A DNA stretch of 16,716 bases from JADJQU01 sp035490315 (lineage in GTDB: Bacteria > Planctomycetota > UBA1135 > GCA-002686595), in NCBI GenBank assembly GCA_035490315.1, contig DATHET010000286.1, positions 1 to 16,716 of the forward strand, in the 5' to 3' direction. Under the pieces are notes generated by a model. That model did no database searches and had not been told where the DNA came from. It worked only from the letters and a program-made list of their open reading frames with translations. Below are positions 1 through 7,268 of the stretch, piece by piece; the stretch's first letter is position 1; each line of letters starts with the position of its first letter. A program made the position numbers and the translations under genes.

Positions 1-518
1 GGTAGAGCGGGGACGGTGGACTCGCCGAAGTAGTTGGTTCCCCAGCAAACGACCCGGCCATCGGAGCGCAGCGCGCCGATGAAAGTTCCACCGGCGCTCA
101 CGGCCACGTAGGTCACCCCGAGCGGGGGCGTGGGCGGCGTCAGCGAGGGACTGAAGATGGTCGAGCCCCAGACGCCCAAGCTGCCGTCGCTGCGCAGCGC
201 GACCGTGAAGCCGTAGCCCGCGGAGATCGCGGTGTATTGGACGCCCGGCGGAAGCGCTGCCGGTGTGCAGCCGCCGTAGTTGTTGTTGCCCCAGGCCGCT
301 CCCTGACCTTGGAGGTCGATCGCGGGCGTGTGGAAGACTCCGGCGCCGATTGCGCTGAACTGCATGTCGTGCCAGCGCGTGTCGAAGGCGGTCTGACCTC
401 GCCCCACGAAGGCGGATTGCGCGGTGGCAGTTCCGCAGAGCCCTGTGCCAAGAGCCATGCACGCCATTGCCGGGAGCAGCGCCGCGCGCAGGCCGCGCAA
501 AATCGATTGCTGGTTCAT
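1..518 (-). CDS. Secreted RCC1-like repeat protein (N-terminal part, cut by left edge)
   Basis: The visible 172 codons begin at ATG 518 with an AAGGAG ribosome binding site about 10 bases upstream. Residues 1-33 form a Sec-type signal peptide: a short N-terminus with Arg8 and Arg11, a hydrophobic alanine/leucine core, and a likely cut after Ala-Thr-Ala. The mature part contains three RCC1-like units of the pattern 'ISAG..FTVALRSDG...WG', with the conserved Trp-Gly at about residues 76-77 and repeated further on (e.g. VALRSDGSLGVWG, GALRSDGRVVCWG). RCC1 units fold as blades of a beta-propeller. In bacteria such secreted proteins are usually binding or surface proteins of unknown ligand. The reading frame runs off the left edge, so the C-terminus and number of blades are unknown. 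No enzymatic motif is seen. Confidence 0.82.
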   Translation of the reverse strand, partial: MNQQSILRGLRAALLPAMACMALGTGLCGTATAQSAFVGRGQTAFDTRWHDMQFSAIGAGVFHTPAIDLQGQGAAWGNNNYGGCTPAALPPGVQYTAISAGYGFTVALRSDGSLGVWGSTIFSPSLTPPTPPLGVTYVAVSAGGTFIGALRSDGRVVCWGTNYFGESTVPAL

Positions 519-654
519 CGTCCATCTCCTTCGAGGATCGTTGCCGCTGCCACTCGTGCCCGAGCGACGCCCGGGACGCGCCGGCCGTCAGTTCCACATT
601 AACCAGACGTCGGCGAAGTGGGGAAGCGGGCGGAAAAAATCGTGCTTCAAGGCA

Positions 655-688
655 GGGTTTCGCTACGCAGGTCTGGGTAGCGAAGCTC
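655..688 (-). terminator. Hairpin downstream of the hydroxylase/transporter operon, possible terminator
   Basis: An inverted repeat with a perfect 8-bp core (TTCGCTAC at 659-666, GTAGCGAA at 677-684, 10-base loop) extends to 12 pairs if two G-T wobbles are allowed. It lies about 60 bases past the transporter stop codon. Read on the minus strand, a run of six T (complement of 634-639) follows, but only some 15 bases after the stem. It is therefore not a textbook intrinsic terminator. The rest of the 519-749 gap is the upstream region of the RCC1-like gene, where I see no convincing gene or promoter. Confidence 0.4.
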
Positions 689-749
689 GAAGCCCCTCGA
701 TCTTGCTGGGAATCGCGCGCGTGATTTCGGCGGAGCTTCTGTTTCTGTC

Positions 750-1202
750 TCAGCGCACGAACCGATCGCCCAGGCCGAAGACCAGCGCGACTCCCGTGAC
801 GACGAGGGCCACCCCGAGCAGGCGCACCGCATTCAACGGGATGCGATGACCGGTCAGGCCGTAGCGGTCGAGCACGAGGGCCGTGCCGATCTGGCTCGCC
901 ACCGCGAGGACGGTGGTCGTGGTCGCGCCCAGGCGCGGAAAGGCCACGGCGGCGGCGCTGATGATCACCAGACCGCTTAGGCCGCCGGAGTAGTACAGCC
1001 ACGGCGCGCCCAGGCGCTCGGGACTCGGGGTTGCGCTCATGCGCGAGAAGAAGAGCCAGGTCAGCGAACCCGCGAAGACCAGGCCGGAGTTGATCGAGAG
1101 TGTCAGCGGCAAGCCGATGCGGCCGGAGAGCAGGCCGTTTGCCGTGCCTTGCAGGCAGACCGCGATCCCCAGGAGCACCGGCAGGGCATAGAGGTACAGC
1201 AT
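750..1202 (-). CDS. YdcZ/DUF606-family small-molecule transporter
   Basis: A 150-residue integral membrane protein with about five predicted transmembrane helices (near residues 2-22, 36-53, 69-89, 92-112 and 124-143). The early 'QGTANGLLSGRIG' segment, the 'NSG..FAGS' segment and the second-half 'GATTTTVLAVASQIGTALVLDR' pattern are typical of the DUF606/YdcZ branch of the drug/metabolite transporter superfamily. Members are half-size (four to five helices) compared with ten-helix DMT proteins, and substrates are mostly unknown. The ATG shares one base with the TGA of the FAD-subunit gene (TGATG), so it is the last gene of the Mo-hydroxylase operon. That position suggests import of the hydroxylase substrate or export of its product, which is inference from context only. 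Confidence 0.82.
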   Translation of the reverse strand: MLYLYALPVLLGIAVCLQGTANGLLSGRIGLPLTLSINSGLVFAGSLTWLFFSRMSATPSPERLGAPWLYYSGGLSGLVIISAAAVAFPRLGATTTTVLAVASQIGTALVLDRYGLTGHRIPLNAVRLLGVALVVTGVALVFGLGDRFVR

Positions 1203-2062
1203 CAGCGAGCTCCTTCGATCAGTTCGTGGATCAGGGTGTGCATCACGCGCTGCAGCGTTCGACGGCGATAGGCCGCGCTCGATCGCACGTCGTCGATGGC
1301 GCGTGCATCGGCGAGGGCGCTGGCGCGGGTCGCGCGCTCGACCGTCGCTGCGTCGGGTCGCTGGCCTTCGAGCTCGCGCTCGAGCGTCGCGAGCCTGAGG
1401 CTCTTGTCCGCGATCGAGCCTGCGCCGGCGCGCACGCCGCGCAGCGTTCCGTGATCGATGCGCAGGACGATCGCGACGACGAGCTTCGAGATCGATTGCG
1501 CGGCGCGCGTGCCGACCTTGCGGAAGCCGCGGCGTTCGCCGGGCGTGCGCGCGGGGACGAAAACGGATTCGATCAATTCGTCGGACGCACGAGCCGTGGC
1601 GCGATAGCCGGTCCAGAATTCGTCGATCGAAAGCTCGCGCGCACCGCGCAGCGAGACCAGGCGCACACGAGCGTCGAGGGCGAAGAGGACGGGCCCGAGG
1701 TCCGAGGCGGGCGAGGCGGTGCCGAGATTGCCGCCGAGCGTCGCTCGATTCTTGATCTGCTCGGCGCCGACCTGGTCGGCCGCGAGGACGAGCAGATCGG
1801 CTCGCTCGCGAGCCAGCGCGGAGTCGAGCAGATCGCGACAGGTCGAAAGGGCACCGATGCGCAGGCCGCCCTGCTCGTCTCGCAGGTAGCGCAATTCCTT
1901 CACGCGCCACAGATCGATCACGGCGTCGGGTCGCGTGCGGCCGCTCTCGATCTCGACCATCAGATCCGTGCCGCCGGCGAGCAGGCGCGAGTCTGGCGTC
2001 ACGTCTTGGAGCGCACGCAGGGCTTCTTCGAGCGTGCGCGGGCCGATCACCGTGGGATTCAT
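1202..2062 (-). CDS. Xanthine dehydrogenase-family hydroxylase, FAD-binding (medium) subunit
   Basis: A 286-residue protein of the CoxM/XdhB type. It carries both FAD-contact signatures of the family: 'LLAGGTDL' at residues 27-34 and 'TLGGNLGTASPASD' around residues 108-121. The C-terminal part matches the CO dehydrogenase flavoprotein C-terminal domain. In the complex it takes electrons from the 2Fe-2S subunit and passes them to NAD+ or another acceptor. The start ATG overlaps the stop of the 2Fe-2S gene by 4 bases (ATGA), and its stop overlaps the transporter start, so translation is probably coupled. Length is normal for the family. The physiological acceptor cannot be read from the sequence. 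Confidence 0.93.
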   Translation of the reverse strand: MNPTVIGPRTLEEALRALQDVTPDSRLLAGGTDLMVEIESGRTRPDAVIDLWRVKELRYLRDEQGGLRIGALSTCRDLLDSALARERADLLVLAADQVGAEQIKNRATLGGNLGTASPASDLGPVLFALDARVRLVSLRGARELSIDEFWTGYRATARASDELIESVFVPARTPGERRGFRKVGTRAAQSISKLVVAIVLRIDHGTLRGVRAGAGSIADKSLRLATLERELEGQRPDAATVERATRASALADARAIDDVRSSAAYRRRTLQRVMHTLIHELIEGAR

Positions 2063-2526
2063 CGCTTCACCGCCGCGAGCGCCGAAGCGAGGATCTTGGC
2101 GTAGCCCGTGCAGCGGCAGAGATTTCCCGCGAGAGCCTTCCTGGCGCTTTCGAGATCAGGAGTCGCGCGGTTGCGCTCGCATGCTTCGAGCCATGCGCGC
2201 GTCATCACGATCATCCCGGGCGTGCAGATGCCGCATTGCGCGCCGCCGTGATCGAGGAAGGCTTGCTGGATGTCCTCGAGACCCTTGCTCTCGATCGTCG
2301 TGATCTCCGAGCCTTCGACTTGGCAGGCCGGCACGATGCACGAATTGAGCGCCACGCCGTCGACGAGCACGGTGCAAGCGCCGCACTCGCCCTCGCCGCA
2401 GCCCTCCTTGCTGCCGGTCAGGCCGAGGTCGATGCGCAAGACGTCGAGCAGACGCCGCAGCGGTGGCACGCGCAGCTTGCGCGCGACGCCGTTGACGTTG
2501 CAGGAGAGATCGATCTCGCCGCTCAG
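2059..2526 (-). CDS. Xanthine dehydrogenase-family hydroxylase, 2Fe-2S (small) subunit, probable CTG start
   Basis: A 155-residue iron-sulfur subunit carrying two [2Fe-2S] clusters. The plant-ferredoxin-type cluster ligands are Cys43, Cys48, Cys51 and Cys63 (GCGEGECGAC). The second cluster is held by Cys98, Cys101, Cys137 and Cys139 (CGICTPG and NLCRCTGY). The sequence just before the fold has no ATG. The best start is CTG at 2526-2524, which forms CTGA with the stop of the large-subunit gene and has a perfect AGGAGG (complement of 2534-2539) 7 bases upstream. The alternative is GTG at 2559, adding 11 residues, with a poor ribosome binding site. The start ATG of the next gene overlaps this stop as ATGA. 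The subunit relays electrons from the Mo site to the FAD. Confidence 0.92.
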   Translation of the reverse strand: MSGEIDLSCNVNGVARKLRVPPLRRLLDVLRIDLGLTGSKEGCGEGECGACTVLVDGVALNSCIVPACQVEGSEITTIESKGLEDIQQAFLDHGGAQCGICTPGMIVMTRAWLEACERNRATPDLESARKALAGNLCRCTGYAKILASALAAVKR

Positions 2527-4709
2527 AAGAACACCTCCTCGGGATGCTGCGCGAGCCACAGTTCCATCAATCTCTCCGGCGTCGCGGGCAGGTGGTCGAC
2601 GTGGATGCCCAGCGCGTCCTCGATCGCCGAGGCAACCGCCGGTGCGCCGCCGTCCATCGGCAACTCTCCAACGCCCTTGGCGCCGTAGGGACCGTGCTCG
2701 AAGGGAACTTCGATCAACGCGACCTCGAACTCCGGAGTGTCGAGCGAAGTCGGGATGATGCAGGTCGCCATGCGGTCCTGCAGGAAGCGGCCGTCCTGGC
2801 TCGTGACGACTTCCAGGTGCGCGAAGCCGATCGCTTGCAGCGAGCCGCCTTCGATCTGGCCTTCGACCATCTGCGGCTGTATCGCCTTGCCGACGTCGAC
2901 GGCGGTGACCATGCGCGTGACGCGGACTTCGAAGCTGTCGAGCGAGACTTCGACCTCGGCGACGTCGGCGGCCCAGCCGTACGCGGGATAAGCGTCGCCG
3001 CGATACGTCGCGTCGTCCCAGTGCAGATCCGGCGGCGAGGCGTAGGTGATTTCGACGCGCGGGTCGCCGTCTCGAGCGACGAAAGCTCGCGCTCGCTCGC
3101 GGAAGGGCGCAGTCCCTGGTCCGACGCGCGCCGCGAGCTCTCCGCAAGCCTTGGCCAGGCAACTCCCGACGATCATGCAGGTCCGCGACGCGACGGTAGG
3201 GCCGGAATTGGGCACTGCGCTGGTGTCGCAGTCGCCGATCAGCACGTCCTCGGGGCTTGCACCGAGCGCGCGCGCCGCGATCGCGCGGAACATGGTCAAG
3301 GTGCCCTGGCCGAACTCGGTCGACGCGCTTTGCACGATCGCGCGGCCTTCGCGGTCCAGCTCGACGGCGACGCGCGCTTGCAACATCTGCTCGCCGGAGC
3401 CCGTGAAACCCGCTCCGTGGAAGAAAAAGGAGAAGCCCACGCCGCGTCGGATCCGGCCTGTCTTCGGCGCTCGCCACGGATAGACGTCGAAGCTCGTGCG
3501 TCCCAGGATTTCGCGCATCACTTCTTCCGAGCCGACGCTCTGACGAAGCACCTGGCTCGTCGCGGTCGAATCACCCACGCGCAGCATGTTGCGCTGGCGC
3601 AGCAGCGCTGGATTCATCCCGAAAGAAACTGCGATCCGATCCATTTGCCGCTCGACCGCGAAGCACACCTGCGGCGCTCCGAAGCCGCGGAAAGCGCCGT
3701 AGGGCACGTGATTCGTCGCCACGACGCGGCCGCGGATGCGCACGTTGTCGCAGCGATAGGCTCCCGCGGCGTGGATGCAGGCGCGCGAGAGTACGACGGG
3801 CGAGAGGGTCGTGTACGCGCCGCCGTCGAGCAGCACGTCAATGTCCATCGCGAGCAGAGTTCCGTCGCGACCGACGAGGGTCCGATGCCGCACGCGCGAG
3901 GGATGGCGCTTCGGCGTGACCGCGAGATCCTCGTGGCGGTCGTAGATCATGCGCACCGGATGTCCTGATTTACGCGCGAGCAATGCCGCGTGACAAGCGA
4001 GCACCGAGGGATAATCCTCCTTGCCGCCGAAGCCACCTCCAGTCGCAGCTTGGATCACGCGGGCGCGGCCCGGATCGATGCCGAAAACGCGTGCCAAAGA
4101 TTTCTGCACGTAATAGGGGCACTGCATCGAGCCGTGCACGAGCGTCGTGCCTTGGCTGTCGGGCGGGAAGGCGATGAAGCCCTGAGGCTCGATGTACATC
4201 TGCTCCTGCGTGTCGGTGCGATACTCGCCTTCGATCACGCGGGTCGACGACCCATCAGCACTCGCGAAGGCAGCGTCGACGTCGCCCTTGATGATCTCGA
4301 GCTGCTTGAAGACTCGCTCGCTCGCTTCCATGTCGAGCTGCGGCTCGCTCGCTTCGATGCGCGGCTTGATCGAGGCAAGCGCAGAGCGCAAGAGCTCGGC
4401 ATCGGGCGCGGCGACGAGCAGCAGCGGCTCGCCCCAGTGCTCGATGTCGCGCGCGCACAGGAGCGGCTGATCATCGACGATCATCGCGACCAGGTTCCGG
4501 CCGGGGATGTCGTCCGGCTCCGCGATCGTGACGCGGCTGAAATCGAAGCGCGGATCGAAATCGAACCCGAGCAGCTCGCCGCGCGCGACGTCGGAGCGCA
4601 CGGTCCCGCCGAACCACGCGCCTTCGACCTTCAAGTCGCTCGCGAAAAGCGCGCGCCCCGTGACCTTGTCCGGTCCCTCAGGTCTCTGCAGCGTGACGGC
4701 GCGCTCCAT
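2523..4709 (-). CDS. Xanthine dehydrogenase-family hydroxylase, molybdopterin-binding (large) subunit
   Basis: A 728-residue catalytic subunit that hydroxylates its substrate with water at a Mo-molybdopterin centre. Start ATG 4709 fits the family N-terminus ('RPEGPDKVTGRALFASD'), though no strong ribosome binding site precedes it. Conserved signatures are 'GGGFGGKE' with Glu231, 'YGAFRGFGAPQ' with Arg341, and 'GAKGVGE' with Glu682. By alignment from memory these match bovine xanthine oxidase Glu802, Arg880 and the catalytic base Glu1261. Retention of all three is the pattern of purine-type hydroxylases rather than aldehyde oxidases, where the first two are replaced. Length is within the normal range for separately encoded large subunits. 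It heads the operon large-small-FAD-transporter. No XdhC-type cofactor-sulfuration chaperone is encoded here. The exact substrate (purine or another N-heterocycle) is not determinable. Confidence 0.93.
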   Translation of the reverse strand: MERAVTLQRPEGPDKVTGRALFASDLKVEGAWFGGTVRSDVARGELLGFDFDPRFDFSRVTIAEPDDIPGRNLVAMIVDDQPLLCARDIEHWGEPLLLVAAPDAELLRSALASIKPRIEASEPQLDMEASERVFKQLEIIKGDVDAAFASADGSSTRVIEGEYRTDTQEQMYIEPQGFIAFPPDSQGTTLVHGSMQCPYYVQKSLARVFGIDPGRARVIQAATGGGFGGKEDYPSVLACHAALLARKSGHPVRMIYDRHEDLAVTPKRHPSRVRHRTLVGRDGTLLAMDIDVLLDGGAYTTLSPVVLSRACIHAAGAYRCDNVRIRGRVVATNHVPYGAFRGFGAPQVCFAVERQMDRIAVSFGMNPALLRQRNMLRVGDSTATSQVLRQSVGSEEVMREILGRTSFDVYPWRAPKTGRIRRGVGFSFFFHGAGFTGSGEQMLQARVAVELDREGRAIVQSASTEFGQGTLTMFRAIAARALGASPEDVLIGDCDTSAVPNSGPTVASRTCMIVGSCLAKACGELAARVGPGTAPFRERARAFVARDGDPRVEITYASPPDLHWDDATYRGDAYPAYGWAADVAEVEVSLDSFEVRVTRMVTAVDVGKAIQPQMVEGQIEGGSLQAIGFAHLEVVTSQDGRFLQDRMATCIIPTSLDTPEFEVALIEVPFEHGPYGAKGVGELPMDGGAPAVASAIEDALGIHVDHLPATPERLMELWLAQHPEEVFF

Positions 4710-4803
4710 GCTCGACAGTTTTCGCCTCCGCGGCCTTCGCGCAAGTGCGAGGTGCGAATCGCGTGCGCATGAACCTGGCGGCCTCCCCGGTTTCGTCTTT
4801 CGC

Positions 4804-4823
4804 CCCACTACCCGCGGGGTGGG
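4804..4823. promoter_or_regulatory. Nested palindrome in the divergent intergenic region
   Basis: Between the divergent hydroxylase operon and the transglutaminase gene lies CCCAC (4804-4808), TA, the perfect palindrome CCCGCGGG (4811-4818), then GTGGG (4819-4823). The arms are symmetrical except for the two inserted bases. The position and symmetry could suit an operator for a dimeric regulator, but in GC-rich DNA it may be chance. The rest of 4710-4908 shows no gene. Confidence 0.25.
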
Positions 4824-4855
4824 ATCTCGACCTGAATCCAGGGTCCGACCGTCCT

Positions 4856-4864
4856 TGCTATCCT
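4856..4864 (+). promoter_or_regulatory. Possible extended -10 promoter element for the transglutaminase lipoprotein gene
   Basis: TGC followed by TATCCT (4859-4864) resembles an extended -10 element about 45 bases upstream of the ATG at 4909. No good -35 hexamer is seen at the usual spacing. A purine-rich ribosome binding site (AAGGAAAGGA, 4896-4905) precedes the start codon. Confidence 0.25.
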
Positions 4865-4908
4865 GCGATCGATTCAGGTCCGTCTCCCAGCTCGCAAGGA
4901 AAGGATCC

Positions 4909-6387
4909 ATGCGCCGTCTTCCGCTGATTGTGACTCTGTGCGTCCTGGCCTCGGCCTGCAGCGCGTGCGCGCCCAAGGAGAAGGTGTCAGAACCCACCCG
5001 CGCGGTTGCACCCGTGCGGCTCGAGGACCGGTTTCCCGTGGAATTCATGACCTGTCACTACGGCGTGTACATCTTCGGCGAGAAGGCTGGCTTCGCGCAC
5101 AGCTGCGTGCGACGCGACCCAGAGACCAACGAGATCCACGAAGAATTCCGGATGGAGATGGACATCGTGACCGAGAGCGTGATCTCGCGATCGATCCAGG
5201 AACTGCGCTCCATCTACGCGGCCGAACCGCCCCATGCTCTGCTTTTCTCGGAACAGATCGAACGCGAGGGCGACGCCGAGGAGCGCAAGGTGTTCAACGC
5301 ACGAGGTCCGATCGGCCGTTTGGGAGTGTTCGCCGGCGGCGAATCGAACATCGTCGAAGGCTCGAGCACGGCGGTCGACTTCGAAAGCACGCTCGAAGGG
5401 AAGTACAGGGTACTCGAAGGAGTTCCGGGTACACGCATCGAGTTGCCTAGCTTCGATCTCGACCGCCGGAGCGATCAACTGGAAACGACGGAGCTCGTTG
5501 GAGTCGAGATGATCGAGTGGGAGGACACCGACCGCGAGCTCCTGCACCTGCGCCAGACGACCAGCGGTGACGATGGTGTCCTCGACATGTTCCTCGATGA
5601 GCAGGGGACCTTGGTGATGCTGCGCGTGGGAGACATCCTCGAGGCACGGCTACAGAAAGCCGAGGACGCGCGCGACGACATCGCTCCGGTCGATGCGTAC
5701 TCGAAAGCGAATCTCCCGATCGAAGGATTCGAAGGCGATCCCAAGCGCTTGCGGCAGCTGGAAATCGAATGGACCGGAGCTACCGAGCTGCTTCCTGAGC
5801 GCGCCGGCCAGTCCTCACGCTGGAAGGAAGAGGCTCGCGTGCAGATCGTCACGACGACGCGCAAGTCGCGGCCTTCCGAGGCGATGCGCGCCCTCCCGAT
5901 TCCGGAGAGTGTGCGCAGCGAGCTGCAACCCGACTCGCTGTGCAACTCCGATCACCCGCTCATCCGCGAGACCGCGCTGAAGATCATCGGCGATGTCAGT
6001 GATCCGTGGCGTCGCGTCGAGCTCGTCGACGACTGGATGCAGGACAACGTCGAGGGCAGTTTTGCCGCGAACCGTTCGACCGCTCTCGCGGTCCTCGACG
6101 CGCGCAAAGGCGACTGCACCGAGTTCACCGTGCTCGCTTCAGGACTGATGCGCGCAGCAGGGATTCCGACTCGGCGCGTGGGCGGCGTCGCACTGGTCGC
6201 CGACGATTCGGGTCTCTTGTACGGGCATGCCTGGATCGAGGTGTGGGTGGGCGAGTGGATTGCCGTCGATCCGACCTTCGGCGAGGCGCCCGCCGATTGT
6301 GGGCACATCTGCTTCGGCGGCGAGAACGACTTCCAGTTTGCCGGGGGGACCCGCGGCATGCGGGCGCGCGTCCAATCCAAGCGCTGA
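4909..6387 (+). CDS. Lipoprotein with transglutaminase-like (papain-fold) domain
   Basis: A 492-residue protein. The N-terminus (MRRLPLIVTL, then VLASACSAC) is a lipoprotein-type signal peptide with two candidate lipidated cysteines, Cys17 and Cys20, so the product should be anchored to a membrane outside the cytoplasm. Residues ~40-360 form a long domain I do not recognise. The C-terminal ~100 residues are a transglutaminase-like core with an intact triad: Cys403 in 'KGDCTEF', His440 in 'YGHAWIEV' and Asp454 in 'DPTFG'. In bacteria this fold usually works as a cysteine protease or peptidoglycan/protein amidase. 'ARKGDCTEFTVLASGLMRAAGIP.R.V' is the classic signature. The start is supported by a purine-rich ribosome binding site 4-13 bases upstream. 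The gene is divergent from the hydroxylase operon and convergent with metF, only 4 bases apart. The substrate is unknown. Confidence 0.88.
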   Translation: MRRLPLIVTLCVLASACSACAPKEKVSEPTRAVAPVRLEDRFPVEFMTCHYGVYIFGEKAGFAHSCVRRDPETNEIHEEFRMEMDIVTESVISRSIQELRSIYAAEPPHALLFSEQIEREGDAEERKVFNARGPIGRLGVFAGGESNIVEGSSTAVDFESTLEGKYRVLEGVPGTRIELPSFDLDRRSDQLETTELVGVEMIEWEDTDRELLHLRQTTSGDDGVLDMFLDEQGTLVMLRVGDILEARLQKAEDARDDIAPVDAYSKANLPIEGFEGDPKRLRQLEIEWTGATELLPERAGQSSRWKEEARVQIVTTTRKSRPSEAMRALPIPESVRSELQPDSLCNSDHPLIRETALKIIGDVSDPWRRVELVDDWMQDNVEGSFAANRSTALAVLDARKGDCTEFTVLASGLMRAAGIPTRRVGGVALVADDSGLLYGHAWIEVWVGEWIAVDPTFGEAPADCGHICFGGENDFQFAGGTRGMRARVQSKR

Positions 6388-6391
6388 GAGT

Positions 6392-7261
6392 CTAGACACG
6401 TCGAACCGCCGCGAGGATCGAGCGCGTCGCCCAGCTCTTGTTCAGCGTGTAGAAGTGCAAGCCCGGCGCGCCGCCTTCGAGCAGGCCGCGGCATTGCATG
6501 ATCGCGTGCTCGATCCCTAAGGCCATGACCGCTGCCGGCTCGTCCTGGAAACGGTGCAAGCGCTCGAGCAGCTGCTCCGGAATCTTCGCGCCGCACATCT
6601 TCGTGAAGCGCTCGACCTGCGCCACGTTCGTGATCGGCATGATCCCCGGCACGATCGGCACGCGGATTCCTCGATCGCGCGCGCGGTCGACGAACGCGAA
6701 ATAATCCCGATTGTCGAGGAACAGCTGCGTGATCAGGAAGTCGACGCCCTGCTTCACCTTGTGCACGGTCCAATCGAGATCGCGCGCCGTGTCGCCGGAT
6801 TCGACGTGGCCTTCGGGGTAGCAGGCGCCGCCGATCTCGACGTCGAATTGCGAATCGAGGAAACCCGCGAGGTCCGAGGCGTGGGCGAAGCCGCCGGGCG
6901 GAGGCGCGAAAGAGCCGCTGCCCTTCGGCGGATCGCCGCGCAGCGCGAGCACGTTCTGGATGCCCGCCTTGGTCAAGCGCTGGACTTCCGCATCGAGCTC
7001 GCCCTCGGTCGTTCCCACGCAAGTCAAGTGAGCCATGGTCGTCAGGCCCAGCTCGCGCTGGATGCGCACCACGACTTCGTGGGTGCGCTCGCGCGTCGAG
7101 CCGCCGGCGCCGCAGGTCACCGAGACGAAATCGGGAGCGAGCACGTCGCGCAGGTCGGCGACCGTGGTCATCAGGTTCTGCGCGCCGTCGTCGGTCTTCG
7201 GTGGGAAGAACTCGAAGCTGAAGACCGGCTTGCCCCGTCCGTGCTTGGCGCCGATTCTCAT
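6392..7261 (-). CDS. metF: 5,10-methylenetetrahydrofolate reductase
   Basis: A 289-residue protein, close to the 296 residues of E. coli MetF. It reduces 5,10-methylene-THF to 5-methyl-THF with FAD, supplying the methyl group for methionine synthesis in the cytoplasm. Diagnostic motifs are 'FSFEFFPPK' with the catalytic glutamate at residue 17, 'VTCGAGGSTRERT' at residues 48-60, and 'ALRGDPP' with Asp110, the residue equivalent to the flavin-tuning Asp120 of E. coli. 'ITQLFLDNRDYFAFVDRAR' and 'PGIMPITN' complete the barrel. The start ATG lies 7 bases after the thioesterase stop, so it is the last gene of the cluster. Its stop faces that of the transglutaminase gene with 4 bases between, leaving no room for separate terminators. 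There is no upstream leader, so no SAM riboswitch of its own. Confidence 0.96.
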   Translation of the reverse strand: MRIGAKHGRGKPVFSFEFFPPKTDDGAQNLMTTVADLRDVLAPDFVSVTCGAGGSTRERTHEVVVRIQRELGLTTMAHLTCVGTTEGELDAEVQRLTKAGIQNVLALRGDPPKGSGSFAPPPGGFAHASDLAGFLDSQFDVEIGGACYPEGHVESGDTARDLDWTVHKVKQGVDFLITQLFLDNRDYFAFVDRARDRGIRVPIVPGIMPITNVAQVERFTKMCGAKIPEQLLERLHRFQDEPAAVMALGIEHAIMQCRGLLEGGAPGLHFYTLNKSWATRSILAAVRRV

Positions 7262-7268
7262 GGGGAGC

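Noticed and set aside
1100..2104. A long plus-strand open frame opposite the FAD subunit
   Set aside because: It is a complement-frame shadow of the FAD-binding subunit, which has both family signatures; no start signal or domain supports it.
2544..3968. A 474-codon plus-strand open frame opposite the molybdopterin subunit
   Set aside because: Low-complexity Arg/Ala/Asp/His translation mirrored from a strongly conserved catalytic gene.
4710..5048. An N-terminal extension of the large hydroxylase subunit
   Set aside because: The extra residues are unlike the family, overlap the start of the divergent lipoprotein gene, and ATG 4709 places the protein exactly at the conserved N-terminus.
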